A DNA stretch of 64,000 nt from contig NW_024881295.1 of NCBI RefSeq assembly GCF_018691265.1, forward strand, positions 21,752,243 to 21,816,242, written 5' to 3'. Source of the stretch: Tyto alba. Taxonomy: Eukaryota; Chordata; Aves; Strigiformes; Tytonidae. The notes under the pieces are model-generated. The model had not been told where the DNA came from. It did no database searches and saw only the letters and a list, made by a program, of their open reading frames with translations. Below are positions 11,801-23,500 of the stretch, piece after piece. The position numbers were made by a program, and so were the translations under genes. The first letter of the stretch is position 1. Every line of letters starts with the position of its first letter.

Positions 11801-12700
11801 TGTGTGTGCTGAAGAGCACCAGCAGCCTGCTCCCCGCTGAGCCCACCTCTCCCAGTACCTTCCTGACCGACTTAGTGCCTGAAGTTTTCTCTAACAAGGA
11901 CATTGCAGTGGGTCAAAGAAGGGAGCAAGCTGAGCCAACAGCCTGGGGAACTGCAGCAACACGCGGCGCTTGTCGTTATCTTGTCCTCTGGCTGTTACCG
12001 TTTTGCCAGCACCCCTCCTGGTCTGCAGATACAGCTGTGCTGGGGAGATGCAGCTCTCAGCTTTGCCCGTGTCACAGGGGAAGGTGGCGTAACTACAACA
12101 GAATTAAAAAAAAAAAAAAAAAAAAAAAAATCTTTTTCATCATCATATCGCACATGGGTGATGGAGGCAGCGGCACGGCTGTGCTCATGGGGCGAGGACA
12201 GCAGCAGCTTCCCCTGTGCAGAAGCCCCAAACTTGAACTGTTCCCAGCCCATAACCCAACACAGGCCCTTAAGGAAAGACTGTTGTTACTGTAGCCCACA
12301 CGAAGCAACTGGCTTCATCCCATGCCTTGGTGGAAATGTGCCCATATCCCGTGTTAACTCGGCAGCTGCTGTACCAGCATGACCAAAGACTGCTTTATTT
12401 TAGGCTTCCACGCAGCCCTCCCCCTAAAAAAGCATCACTGCTGGGCAGTTTTGGGGGAGGTCAAGCCAGCAAATGTACAAAAGCGAAGCCACACAGGGAG
12501 ACAAATTCTCCACCCTGATCCTCCGCTCCTTTCCAGCTCTATTAAACCTTTGCAGAACCAAAAGGAGACTCAGAAGCTGCCTGGGACCCTGGTGGGAAGG
12601 GCTGGCTCCCGAGGCCTTTCCTCCCTCCAGCTGCAGCAGATCCTGGGGAGAAACCTTCAGGCTTGACCTTCGGGGGCCCTGCGCCTGCCTCGGCGCGGGC
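8821..12700. other. intergenic, upstream of TMEM213
   Basis: Mixed composition. It contains an AT-rich stretch with homeobox-type core sites (about 10620-10870), a GC-rich stretch (about 11080-11300) and an A25 run (12106-12130). No exon or mobile element was recognised. Confidence 0.5.
12106..12130 (+). repeat. poly(A) run, 25 A
   Basis: An uninterrupted run of 25 adenines in otherwise GC-balanced DNA. No SINE- or retrogene-like body precedes it, so it is read as a simple repeat. Confidence 0.9.
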
Positions 12701-12919
12701 AGCCACCTCCTGATGGAGCTGTTTTGGTCAGAGCCCTTCTCTTTCCTCACCCGGTCGTGGCAGGAAAGTTCAGGGTGTCCTGGCAGCAGGCAGCTCCTTT
12801 GCTCCACCCTCTGCCCTGCACGCCGGCTCGTCCGGCTTACCGAGAATTTGCTGCGCCCGAGCTGCCGGCGACGGGGACCCGATCGGTGCGGCTGCTCGGG
12901 TGGGAGCCGGGCCCCCAGC

Positions 12920-13001
12920 ATGAAGCACTTCTCCTGCGAGCCGCGGGCAGCCTTCGCTGTGCTCTTCCTCACCACCATGCTCCAGCGTTCCTGCTCAGCA
13001 G
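12920..13001 (+). CDS. TMEM213: TMEM213 exon 1 (signal peptide)
   Basis: Encodes MKHFSCEPRAAFAVLFLT followed by TMLQRSCSA plus one base. The donor is gtattt. It sits in GC-rich sequence (about 12.66-12.99 kb) that may hold the gene's own promoter. No TATA box was seen. Confidence 0.88.
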
Positions 13002-16000
13002 GTATTTCTCTTCTCCTATACCCCAGTTTCCATACCCTGCCTTTTCCCCGCGCTCCTGCTACTATACCTGCTGCTATACCCACTTCCTCCTACTAACTAT
13101 ATTGCCCACTGGCAGTAATTTGTTCTTTAAAAGCAAGGTGGACTCCCTTGTCTCGTCTAAAAAGTGGAAGGAGCTGGACTTGATTAACGTTAATGAGAAT
13201 TACTTGACATGATTGATCACGGCATCTTTCTGGAGAGGTGCTTTTGCCAGTTGTTTACAGATCCACTGTAAATGTGGCTGAGCTGCAGGTTGCTCCACTG
13301 AATGGCAAGGAAATAGGAGACCACAGTTACTTGGCCTTCACGTGCTTACCGAGGCAAGGGACCGTTTGAAATACCATCCAGGAGGCTCACTGTAGTCCGG
13401 TTTAGCTCTTATTAGGTGTTTGTTTTTTTTTTTTTTTTTTTTGCAAGAAATCTGGCTTTGGTGCCCGTTTAATTGGAGAAGTTGCCTAAAAATAAAATGT
13501 AAATGAGACCTGTGGGCTGTTCTTTTCCCATCAGGCTACTGCCTGCATTTGTGTATCAGCACCGGTTGAGACCTGCCAGATGTTTAAAAATGGGTTAGCT
13601 TTGACAGCCTGTCCTTTGGGCTGGAAAGTCTATAAACGTGAACCAACACTCTGTATTCTGCAGCACTTTCTTCCACAGGTCATACGCAGTTTTTAATGAT
13701 TCTTCCCGGTGCTCCCATGTGGTATTTATTAACTCGGAAAGCAAATTATGGGCTTGGCCAAGGTCATTCAGCGAGTCCTAGCAGGGTCAGAAAGAGGACT
13801 GGGGAGTACTCGGACCCCTCCCTGGAGGGGGCTGCCCGGGGACCTGCTCCCAGCCTGGCAGCGGTCATAGGGAGAGCTCTGGTTTTGCTGATGGTTGGTC
13901 AGCTCAAAATGCAAAAGTGGGCAACAGCAGGTGACCCGAAAGGGGAACTCTCCTGCAGGACAACCTCAGTTTATTTGCTGTTACCTGAAAAACACCAAAC
14001 TCAAAGCAAAGGTTTGGTCAAAGGGCTTGTCCTGTCTGGTTTTCCTCAGCTGAAACTAAACTTGAGCCATTATTTCGAAGTCTCCAGTGAAATCAAGCTG
14101 GAACTGATTTTCTCTCAGTAGTTTGACTGGAAATAGTTCTCCCATAGCCCCTGCCTGGTCTGTGGACCAGCAGCACCTTGGAGCCCTTCTAGCTGCACGC
14201 AGCAGGAGCCCTTATTCATTCCTGTGGCCTCTCCAGGCCGGTTTTCATGCATCTCTGCAAGGGACCATTTCAGCATCGGATACTTCATCTGGCTGAACGT
14301 GAACTGTACTGCTCATAGTGGCCCAGGAGGAGATATTTCTTTGTCTCCCTCCTTCTGCAGGGGGGGCCGGGCTGGTGTTGATGCACAGGGAGCGCAGCAG
14401 CCCTATGCTTTTCCCGCACAGGTGTCCTGCACCTGCCCTTGCTTCTGATCCTGCAGTGCTACGAGGTGCACGCGGAAGCTGAGGAGCAAAGGGGGGATTA
14501 GGAGGTCTAAGGAGGCTTTGGCCTGTGGCACCATATACAGATTTGGACGCCTGGAGACCTGTCACAGTGCTGTGTGTGCACGTGTGTGCTCTGATTCTGG
14601 GTAGGAAGCAGGATAGAGAAGAAAAACCTTCATGGAAGCCCCTGTCCCCTTCCCTCCCTTATTTCTGTATGTTGTATTTTCCAGTCTGAGCTGGTTAATG
14701 GGTTTCAGACCCAGCTGGCACCTGAACTGGAGCAAAGCCAAAGCTTCCCACTGAGGCTGTGGTGGATCTGCTGAGGCTCCACACGGATGGGCTCAGCCAG
14801 ACTCCTCCACACCGCCGGGATTTTTCTAAGGGCAAAAGGAGGCAGGCATACAACCTGCTGGCCATGGATCTCCCCCTAGCACTGGATGCTCTCTCTCGTC
14901 AGCCCTTGCTCGTTCTGTCCCTGCAGCTCAGGAAGAGACAGTGGCTGATTTAAGCTCTGAGTGAATGGCTCACATCAGGGTCATATTCAGGTAGTGGTGG
15001 GGTGAGGAGCCATACGCTGGTGCAGCAATGTTTAGGGGCAGGAACTTATTTTCTCCAGGTTGTTTCCATCCTACAGACCTCTGCAAGACCAACGGCTTTC
15101 AGATTTTCACACTCGATGCCCAGTTTTGCTTTTCTAACCCAATTTACCCTTTCTCCTGTGCTTTCCTTCTGGCAGCAGCTGAAGATGTCTCCAATGTTTC
15201 AACAAGCTCCATGCTCACAACTGAGTACGAAGCACCATGTCTTAGTAAGTCTTCATAAATCATTACTACCATGATAAAGCCAGGTGATGAGACTACACAG
15301 GTGACTGAGAGGCCGTCCTGGAAAAGGATTTATCTGCTGTCAAAGCTTCCACTGCGGGTAAAAAAACTCTAGGACACATTTCTAGGACTCCTCCACTGGC
15401 ATGACCCTCTGTATCTTAGGTATATTCAGATGGATGCATAGCTAAATCAGTTTGTGTGTCGTAAAGGCCCCTGCCAGACTGCCTGCCTGTAGGCACCATG
15501 TGGGCTCTCAGGAGCACCTCTTTCCCCCACCCCACCAGGTCTTCCCCAAACAGCCAGTCCCAGGCAACCTGAGATCCCCACCGGCCCTCCCAGTCCCAAA
15601 TGTCAAACGTCCCCAGTCTTCCTGAATTATCGTACGCATTCCCATAGAGGTATGCTACCTCAAAGCTTGACATGGGTATAGGGGCCAGGCACCCCCTCCC
15701 CTTCTCTCGGCACATACAAAACACATCCCTCGTCGGGGGAAGAGCTGCTGTCTGCGGCACAGGACAATTGTTCTGTGGGCACTGAAGGCCAACGCGCAGG
15801 CACACACACGGTTCTGCCTGACACACGTGAATGAGAGTACCTGAGCAGCACCTGCACTTGCCTTTTCCCTGGAAAGGTGCAGGAGGCTGGCTGCCCTGCA
15901 CCAAGCTCGGGAGGCCTTCGCTTTTCACAGCTGGCAAGCTTCATGCACGTCCACACGCAACGCACGTAGCTGCAAGGTGGTCTCGGCTGCCTCAGCTCTC

Positions 16001-17014
16001 CTGGGTGCCAGGGTTTCCCCCTCAGCTTCTATTCCAGCCCAAGGGGTTGAGATATCATGGGCCCCCAGGCTCCCTTTGATATTCCCACGTTACCACCCAG
16101 GATGCAGACCTGGAGCGAGGTACCTTCACTGTGCCCTCGGGATGGAAAAATAATGCCAGGTGCCTTTAAACAGCAGCAGAAATGAAACAATGGATGACAC
16201 GTTCCTTAAGTGACTTCAGGAAATGAGACTGATTTAAACAACAACAACAAAAGATGTAAAAGGTGCAAGAAAAGATACATGGAAATGTTAAAAAAATATA
16301 TTATTTTTAAACATGTAAACCAGGGTTTTCCCAATGGTGGTGCGTTTTGCAGTTGTTACAGGCAAGTCAGGGTTAACAGCCCAGCGGAGAGCAGCCACTG
16401 GTGCTGTTGCTGGCAGAGTTTTTGGGTACATAAACCGCTGGAGATCCTGCTGAAGGTGTCTCTGCTCAAGATCCTCTCGCTCTCTCACAGGAAGGTTTCT
16501 CTACCTCGGGTTAATTTTTAATTTTAACTAGCTACTGCTATCATACCCCGTTCATAAATGACTGAGGAGATGCTATGTAGGAATCTTAAAAGATTTATAT
16601 AACGGTGGGCTCAGTAGTTAGAGCAGCAGCTCAGGCGTTTGGCCACACTGGGATGGCTGAGCCTTGAAGACACACAGATGAAACTGAATCTTGCCACCCC
16701 TCGGGTTCAGAGCCAGGCGTAGGAGAAAGGTGCCAAGGCAGACTGACAGCCCGCAGGCCAGGCAGCGAAGTCACTGCCTCATCTGCAAAGAAAATCTGTT
16801 GCGTATTGGTCTCCCCTCAGCTCATTTCATTTTTCCACCGCCAGACATGAACTTCTGCGCGCAAGCGGCCACGTGCTGCCCGACGGGGGTGGACGATTAC
16901 GGGTGGATCGCAGCCGCCGTTGGCTGGAGCCTCTGGTTTCTGACTCTCATCCTGCTCTGCGTGGACAAGGTCACCAAACTCCGGCCCGACGAACCCAAGT
17001 ATCTGGTGGCCTGA
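12920..17014 (+). CDS. TMEM213: Transmembrane protein 213, complete coding region in three exons
   Basis: Small single-pass membrane protein of unknown molecular function, reported mainly in kidney collecting duct. Exons 12920-13001, 15179-15244 and 16845-17014 join in phase to 105 residues; the human protein is 107. Residues 1-27 form a signal peptide with a hydrophobic core (AAFAVLFLTTML) before CSA. A sequon NVS at Asn33 predicts N-glycosylation outside the membrane. Cysteines 48, 54, 60 and 61 form a conserved cluster. The segment YGWIAAAVGWSLWFLTLILL (about 68-87) is the membrane helix, followed by a basic, charged tail RPDEPKYLVA. The ATG has A at -3. The gene runs divergently from ATP6V0A4 and convergently to KIAA1549, as in mammals. 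The match to mammalian CPQAARCCRTGVDEYGWIAA is from memory but very close. Confidence 0.94.
13002..15178. other. TMEM213 intron 1
   Basis: Begins gtattt and ends in a tandem cag-cag acceptor. It contains a T20 run at 13423-13442 and a forkhead-like tgtttac near 13252. No other exon was recognised. Confidence 0.8.
13423..13442 (+). repeat. poly(T) run, 20 T
   Basis: A homopolymer inside TMEM213 intron 1 with no adjoining retroposon body seen. Confidence 0.9.
15179..15244 (+). CDS. TMEM213: TMEM213 exon 2 (glycosylated ectodomain)
   Basis: Encodes A-EDVSNVSTSSMLTTEYE, then APCL plus one base; phase 1 to 1, 66 bp. The donor is gtaagt. The acceptor is ggcagcag, so use of the first cag would start the exon at 15176 and add one Ala without a frameshift. 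The segment is poorly conserved against mammals except for the final Cys-Leu-Asn. Confidence 0.88.
15245..16844. other. TMEM213 intron 2
   Basis: Bounded by a gtaagt donor and a ttttccaccgccag acceptor. An open frame crosses into exon 3 from 16691, but its upstream part is intronic. No repeat family was recognised. Confidence 0.8.
16845..17014 (+). CDS. TMEM213: TMEM213 exon 3 (Cys cluster, membrane helix, stop)
   Basis: Encodes NMNFCAQAATCCPTGVDD, the helix YGWIAAAVGWSLWFLTLILL, then CVDKVTKLRPDEPKYLVA and a TGA stop at 17012-17014. This is the most conserved part of the protein. Confidence 0.96.
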
Positions 17015-17094
17015 AGCAGGGCGAGCCAGCAAGCGGCAGCGCCCGGGAGCAGTGCGGTGCACAGGCTGACCAAGCATTTCAAGCACTTCCCTAG

Positions 17095-17193
17095 AAAAAA
17101 AAAAAAAAAAAAAAACAAAACAACAAAAAAACCAAAACCAACAAAAAAAAAAAAAAAAAACCAAACCAAAACCAAACAACAAAACCAAAAAAA
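17095..17193 (+). repeat. A-rich (A)n/(CAAA)n tract
   Basis: A run of 21 A is followed by irregular CAAA, CCAAA and an A18 run. It starts about 80 bases after the TMEM213 stop codon. It is a low-complexity expansion rather than a recognisable retroposon. Confidence 0.9.
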
Positions 17194-17475
17194 TGAACCT
17201 TCAGCCAAAAAAGGCCAGCTCTGAGTGAGTCACCTGCTGGGGCTTCATCCTTCTGGGCAGGTCAGAGCTACCAGCCCAGGTGTGGAGCAGGGAAGTCCCT
17301 GCAAACCATCACGGATGTCCCCCAGTGCACAGAAAACCTTTTCCCCGGGCCCTTTCGTGCTTGCTGTGGGTGCGCCAGCAGCAACGAGGTGCTGAAGGAC
17401 CCACTGCCAGGCTGTAGCACGTCGCCCTAAGGCAACCCAGTGCATCACCTTTGACTCTGGAACAGCAAGTGGGCA

Positions 17476-17481
17476 AATAAA
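17476..17481 (+). other. TMEM213: candidate TMEM213 polyadenylation signal
   Basis: AATAAA within caaataaagc; it is the first canonical hexamer after the TMEM213 stop codon. Further AATAAA hexamers occur near 17854 and 18057 and could be alternatives. Confidence 0.5.
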
Positions 17482-17500
17482 GCTATTTTCTGGAGGATCA

Positions 17501-20500
17501 ACGTTACCAGGTCCATTACTAACCTGTAGTCCAGGTTACATCAGTGAGTGGATGTAACTCATTGACTATACTGAGTCATCCTCACTCACTAAACTGCCAC
17601 CTTTTAAAGTCTATTAACTGATACCAGTGAAAACTCTGTAATGGAAACTTAAGAATTGTTTGGGTTGGTTTGAAATGAAAACTGGCTTTTCCAGAGCCGT
17701 TTATATGTGAATGGTTTTGTAGGAATTGAACGTTGGTTGTATTTATTCAGCTTGCGCCTGCCTGTGTAACGAAGCCAAGCTGAACTGTGGCAAGTGGGTT
17801 TAAACCAGCGTATCCGATTCATGCACAAAACTGCTCCTATTTATGCAAGATGATAATAAACGTTCTTATTTATGGAAAGATTCTCACTGACTGGTTTATA
17901 TTGATAAAGCTTATATTGGCAATGAATTACCCAACACAAACTGGTAGAAACGTGATTCTAACAAGAAATATTCATGCAGGAGGGTTTGCCTCACTGCAGC
18001 CAAATTGTCTGGTTTGAGGCAGTTGCACCAGTTTGATTTCTATCCGTTAGTAAAACAATAAATCAGTGTTTAACCCATGTCGGCATACACGGGATTAGCA
18101 AACCTGGTGGAGACCAACTGAAATGAAACGTAAGAAGCTGCTCTTAAACCAGAGAAAGCCCTACTGGAGAGCTGCATCTATTAAATATCATTAAAGCCTC
18201 CCCTCAGCTTATCAATGTGTAACTTTTCCAGTTAGAAAAGATAGGAATCAGTTTAAGACTCTTCAGATGAATTCCGGCACAACCAGGCCCTTTGATCAGG
18301 GCAACTTTGTGCCATTTCAGAGCAGGGGGCAGTCGCCCCGTGCCAACTGCCCACCGTCAGCAGGAATGGGTGCAAGTTGGACCCTGAGGAAAAGACATCC
18401 TCCCCCATCATTAGTATCACTTAAGCAAAATAAATCTTCTGGAGAAAAATGCTGAGCAGAGACACTAGCATCAGGAAAGAAAGTTTTGAAAGGGAAGGCC
18501 TTAATACTTCTGTGGCTTTTTTACTGTGCGTGTTTTGTTTGGTTGTTTTGGGTTTTTTCTTTTCACGAGTGCCACATTACCGGTAGTAAACAATCACAAA
18601 ACGTTGCTCAGTTCAGAAAAAAAATCTCGACACTTCAACATACAACAATTAAAACAAAAGTAATCTTCACAAATCTCCCTGTTGAACCAGCCAACTACCA
18701 CCTCCCCCCCAAATAAAAACAAAACCCCATAAAACCCGTATATGTACGAACTGACAGAAACAAAGGACTCTACCTCTTACTGTAGGTGATGACTGAAAGA
18801 ACAACGAGGTGACAGTTAATAACCACTGCAATCACTGATGGACAACAAATCTTACAGCTACACGCACAGTTTTTTTCCTGATTTGTTGAATAGTGGAAAG
18901 TGTACATTGGCCCGACAGCGGTGGGACAGACACTGTAAGAAATCTCCATGTAGCACCTCGGTGTCTACCTTCTGCAGAACTCCTCCCACAGCTCTCCAGT
19001 CTTCCGCAGATTGTTCTCCAGGTCAGGAGCACACAGGTGCCTGCGGGACGTGCCGCTGGTTTTCATCTTCGATGGGATTTTCGCGTTTCCTTGGCTAAGG
19101 CTATGAGGGCAGGGATGCAGCCAGGCACGGCAGTGAATCTATTCCAGTCTGAAGAGTTTAAGCAGATGATGCAAGCTCTGGATGTCCCGTAGCCCAGCAC
19201 TACACCTGCAAACCAGCTTCAGAACAACTGGACAAATCTGGAGGGCTTCCTAAAGCCTGCCTTTAAAAGCACAGTTTGTTTCTCACACTCTCCGGAGTAG
19301 TCTGCTTGTGTGCAGCTACCTTCAGGGACTGTAGTAGACTTAAACCTCAAGTTTTCCTTCTCACAGTTTCTGTTGAGGATTCCCAGCTCAAGCAAACAGG
19401 GGGAAAAAAAAGAAAAAAACCCATAGTTTTTCATATAATGTAATGCCACCAGGGATTTTGTATACCCATGTTTAAGGGTGACATCCAAGTCACAACAAAA
19501 TCAGGTATACAAATGGAGTATCTAAAAGATCATTTCTGCTGTGAAATACATACTTTTTCTAGACCAGTGACCTGTAAACCTCTGATCTAATGGAACAGTT
19601 CTGTTTCCTTACTGCATCACCTACTCTGACATCTGACATTGCGAGGTTTCAGCCATAGCTTCTTCTTTTCAAGTCACTTGACTTCCTGCGAAGCGGATCG
19701 GCTCGTTTAGAAAACCGTAGTGCTGTAATGAATTTCATGGACATACTTCCAGTGTGTTTGAGATCCCTACGTGAAGTGGCAACATCCCAAAAGCTCAAAG
19801 GCTACCAATGTAAGCGTCTTATCTGTTCCTACGCAATCTAGTACAAAAAATTAAAATATTATTTTAAAGAGACTCTCCAAGGTACATGCTGTGTGTTCTG
19901 AGCCTGGGCGTGGCGTGCAATGCAGTGCAAAGCAACGCACCGTGCAGAGGGAGGAGGAAAGCCCTAACGGTATCGACAGTGTTTCAGGGGCTTCTCCACA
20001 GCTACAGAAAGTGCAGAATAAAGAAGTTGCATCCAAAAGACTTGAGAAATCAATATAAAGACAAAAATCAGTATGGAGAAATGGATTACGCATACCTAAT
20101 TTACAATAAATATAAACTAAAGATTATCTGTGGTGCGCTGTTACGTTCCCTGGAGTATTTTTAGCGAGGGGACACACAGTAGCACAGCTTGCTGATTATA
20201 ACCCCTATTTTAAGACCGATCAAGTCACAGAAGGCGGCTGTGGTCTGGTTTTGATGCACAAATTAAAGGTGTCTCTATAATACAATTACTTATAAATGTG
20301 GTCCATGAGCAATGTCATAGACTGGTGTACCCATTTATTGCGTATTATTTCACCTTCCTAATAATATCACTGACCTTATAATACCTGCAATAGCAGATCC
20401 CAAACTAGTGTAATGCTGCCTGAGTCCTCTTGACTTCAGGAGAGCTACAGACATCTAGCACATGCCTCTCTTCGTTGTTTGGGTTTTTTTCAGTGTAATT

Positions 20501-23500
20501 CAGGAAGCCTGCCGTTCTTGTTCCCACGGGAAACCTTGGAAGCAAACCGCAACTCCTGATTTATCAGCGTGCATAAATCACTGCACCTGTGTTGAATGGT
20601 GCCCCTTCAGACTGCTACATCCAGTGTCATGCTGTAGAGCACTGAGCTGGTTTAGGCCCTCACACATCTCAAAGCCTGTTAAAAAATAATAGCTCACACC
20701 ACCTATTAAGCTGCAAACTACCCTCTCGTTACGATGACGGAAATGTTAATGCTCTGGTCATTTATAGTACCTTGTCCAGTCAAATTCTATGTCCTTGGAC
20801 CAAAAAGTTCCTCACTGGAATGAGATGGAGAAGAAATTTCTTCCTGCTCATATGATTTGGTAGAAAGAAAAGCAAAAAATGGTTGAAACCTGGATGGTTG
20901 AATAAAACCAAGTGTGACTGAAGAACAGGAGTTTGAACCCTAACGTTGCTGATCAAGCCAGAAGAGTTCTTCATCTTTTCTGGACAAAGCTTCTGAATTC
21001 CTGGAGTGAAGTGCCTGGGAAGGAAAGAGAGGCACAGATGGCACCGGGGAAAGCTGCTGGTCTACAGGTGTCTCGGACAGACAAACAGAGCAGCGGGGAC
21101 ACGTAACTGCTCAGCACTTCTAATACCAAAAGAGAAAAACATTATCAGCAGCACAGCATTCCAGGTTAACTACCTTAAGTTGCCTGGAGATAATACCAAT
21201 CACATCTGACTAGTGATTTTTTAAATCCTTAATTCAAGACTAAATGGATTGGTACTTGATGCATGACTCCTCATCTTTTAAGATACCGTTGCTCTGGTAA
21301 TGACTCGCATTTCTCACTGCCTTTATCCTTGGGGTTTCAGTGAATGAGCTACATATTAAGCAATTGCACTTTACAATGATTACACTTTGCAAAATCACTA
21401 GAGGAATGAAAACTGGCAAGCATCAGAGCTTCCTACTTGCATGAAACAGACAGAGAAAAAGACAGAGGTCAAATTCATAAGAAAAGGTGCTCTCTACTGG
21501 GACTTTGTAGGAATTCTGATAAAGCTGTTATAAAAACTAGGATTTCAGAAAATTATTGCAATTAATTACAAGCAATGAATGAAATCTAGGCATTCTTGGG
21601 AAGCAACCACCTTCTCTCATCCTTACACTACAGATCACACTTATTTTATGGTATCAGTGGTACCAGCATCTGTTGTGGAATTCAAACCTCACTGCAGGTT
21701 TCTGTCCCAGAGTCAAACTTTTCAAAGAGTTTATTTCCAACTCCTATTTCATAACAAACTTCTGGTAACAAACATGGGGTAAACAATGCAGTATTGTCTC
21801 CCAAGTCTGCAAACAGCTTAAAAAACAAAAACAAAAACAACCCCCCCAAAAAAACCCCCCAAACCAAAAAAACAAACCAGCTCTAAGAGATACGCAGACT
21901 TTTCCTGGACAGTTTGATGGTATGAAATCTAGAGACACACTCAGTTAACCATTTTGCTTGCCTATCAGAAATAATGGTTTATGGGCCCCTATGTCTTGCT
22001 GACATAAGACTCCCCTAGAACTGACTTCTCCCTCCAAAAAGAAAGGCTCTCTGCATTCACAGGGGAAAACTGTCCAGTCTCAGTGACCAGCAAATAAAGC
22101 TGTTCCAAACCCCACACCCTGCTTGCCATGGTGCCCTTCGCTCCCACAGCTAAAGAACTAATCTAACTGTGAATGTTTACATTTTCTGCTTCTGCCACCA
22201 TGAGTGGTAAAGTCACATCTTCTATCTGTAAACCTGCCAGATGAATATCCTGGGGGCAAGGTGAACTAACCACCACTCACTTTGTGTCAGTCCCAAATCC
22301 CTCCCTCCCTCTCTCTTTCCAAAGGCCCCCTCCCCCTGATCTGGTTTGCCAATCGAGGGAACCCAAAGAGCTCGGGGCAATTTATAACCTAATTTAGACG
22401 AAGATGCCACAAGCTGTACGGACCTTTCGCATGCTGCTGCAACAGTGAGGTGGGATCAAAGGCCCCTCGAGCCCAGTTCTGCCTCCCAGCAGCAGGTATT
22501 TGGGGAAGAAGATAAAAACCACACTGTGCACAGCAATCCTCCCTTCCCCTCCCCTCCCCCAGGTGAAATGCAGCACCCTTCTGATCCAGAGCTGAGCCCT
22601 CTCGCAGCAGCTCTTCCCCCCGGGCATTTTGAAATTAATCCTTTGAGGACTATAGATAGTTTCACACGATAATACCTTTCTATGGCTTTTTCGTTTCAGC
22701 TTTTCCCTCGTGATTACAACCACTCCAGTTTCTCCTCACCCATCTCTCTCATTTTTTGATTTTTGATCTCATCTTTTACAAACTTCACAGATGCACTACG
22801 GAGTTTGTACACCAAGTTAAACACAGTGTGTCACCCTTCAACTATTTCATACAAGTGGCTGTATTTAAGACAAGCACATGAAAGACATTTCTCTAATTCC
22901 CAAGTCCTTTCTGCTGCCTCTCTGCTCCTTGGTGGCTGTGTCTTCCAAACTATTTACTCATTACAGCTTTACCTTTGTTATTAGCTATTTACTCAATGCA
23001 CTAGGTTTCTTCCCTTCATTCCCTGCCCACAGCTATGCTCAGTGCTGCCTGCAACCACCCAAAGACCTGCCTTGTCCTTTCCTTCTCTTCCCTTTCCAGT
23101 GGGGAGCTGGAAATCAAACTGATCCCCAACTAGTGACGCTTCTCTAAGTTCTGTCTCTTCCGATGACTTCACGATGCTCTTTTTATTAATACCCCATCAA
23201 TGGCTTTTCCAGTATTTTTATCTAATCATAAAGACAAAACAAGTGGTACCAACATCCAGTCGGTGAGTCACTGGGAGAACCAGATTGTAGTTTCCAGATC
23301 ACACGATTAAACACGCAGACAAATTCATTTTTCAGTGTGACTCTCTGAAGCAAAAGTTACAGTACTTCAGGCCCTCTACAGCAGCGCCTGCTTTGTCTAA
23401 ATGGGGGAAGAGAAAGATGTCTGCAAAGCAATCTCTGCTAGGCTGTTTCCCCTTCGTGGCATTTCAACATACCACGTACTTACACCAGATCAGTCCAACA

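Larger units (their letters stand above)
17015..17500 (+). other. TMEM213: TMEM213 3' UTR (probable)
   Basis: It follows the stop codon, contains a 99-base A/C tract and reaches an AATAAA signal about 460 bases after the stop. The extent is inferred from the signal only. Confidence 0.55.

Noticed and set aside
11518..12294. 258-codon plus-strand open frame
   Set aside because: It runs through the A25 homopolymer as poly-Lys, has no splice or family support and sits in intergenic DNA.
12473..13096. Long frames overlapping TMEM213 exon 1
   Set aside because: They are in other frames; the true frame from 12920 gives a signal peptide and correct phase to exon 2.
16691..16844. Upstream extension of the TMEM213 exon 3 frame
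   Set aside because: The upstream part is intron ending in a clear ccgccag acceptor at 16844; the protein match starts only after it.
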